This document shows positions 6,204 to 6,228 of a stretch of 6,228 nucleotides of DNA, one piece after another. Where the stretch lies: assembly GCA_046498385.1 (NCBI GenBank), contig JAWOAU010000061.1:1-6228 (forward strand), read 5' to 3'. Both the position numbers and the translations under genes were made by a program. The stretch is from Halarchaeoplasma sp046498385 (GTDB taxonomy: Archaea > Thermoplasmatota > Thermoplasmata > Halarchaeoplasmatales > Halarchaeoplasmataceae). The first letter of the stretch is position 1. The number at the start of each line of letters is the position of its first letter. The notes below the pieces were generated by a model. It had not been told where the DNA came from. It saw only the letters and a program-made list of their open reading frames with translations, and did not search any database.

Positions 6204-6228
6204 ATGGTGAAAAGAAGTAAAAAACAAA
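6204..6228 (+). CDS. Start of an unknown gene with a basic N-terminus (cut by the window edge)
   Basis: Only eight codons are visible, MVKRSKKQ, beginning at an ATG 29-30 nt after a strong TATA box and with no Shine-Dalgarno. The lysine/arginine-rich start would suit a small nucleic-acid-binding or ribosomal protein, but eight residues do not allow identification. Confidence 0.5.

Noticed and set aside
1..6228. Search by eye for CRISPR arrays, tRNA or rRNA genes, insertion sequences, toxin-antitoxin pairs and defence genes.
   Set aside because: No regularly spaced repeats, RNA gene signatures, transposase motifs or terminal repeats were found.

Overview
The window looks like a piece of a euryarchaeal genome. 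Two genes encode archaeal-type information-processing proteins: a methionyl-tRNA synthetase with two zinc knuckles and a fused C-terminal tRNA-binding OB fold, and a TrmI-type tRNA m1A methyltransferase close to the Pyrococcus form. Promoters have BRE/TATA elements about 26-36 nt upstream of the start codon, often with no room for a leader, which is typical of archaea. The finer clade cannot be fixed from this sequence. The lipid or carboxylate-activating ligase and the MFS transporter would suit a heterotroph, but that is inference.

Layout, left to right. (1) 1-595, minus strand: the N-terminal 198 residues of an MFS transporter that runs off the left edge. (2) 596-695: a divergent intergenic region with one TATA box for each direction. 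(3) 696-2888, plus strand: intact metG, 730 aa. The open frame continues 95 codons upstream, but that part is a shadow of the transporter gene. (4) 2889-3460: no intact gene. Protein-like segments appear in successive plus-strand frames behind a good TATA box, and I read them as the decayed gene of a small membrane protein. (5) 3461-5086, minus strand: an intact acyl-CoA synthetase/AMP-dependent ligase, convergent with the pseudogene. (6) 5146-5931 (possibly 5952), minus strand: trmI, 59 bp upstream of the ligase gene and probably able to co-transcribe with it. (7) 5953-6203: an intergenic region ending in a strong plus-strand promoter with a run of eleven Gs between the TATA box and the start codon. 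(8) 6204 to the end: the first eight codons of a gene with a very basic N-terminus.

The genes do not form one obvious pathway. metG and trmI both serve translation (tRNA charging and tRNA modification), while the ligase and transporter are metabolic. I see no CRISPR array, tRNA, rRNA, insertion sequence or defence system. The most unusual points are the multiply frameshifted membrane-protein relic, the G11 tract inside a leaderless promoter, and an extra 78-residue tail on MetG. I find no convincing new multi-gene system here.
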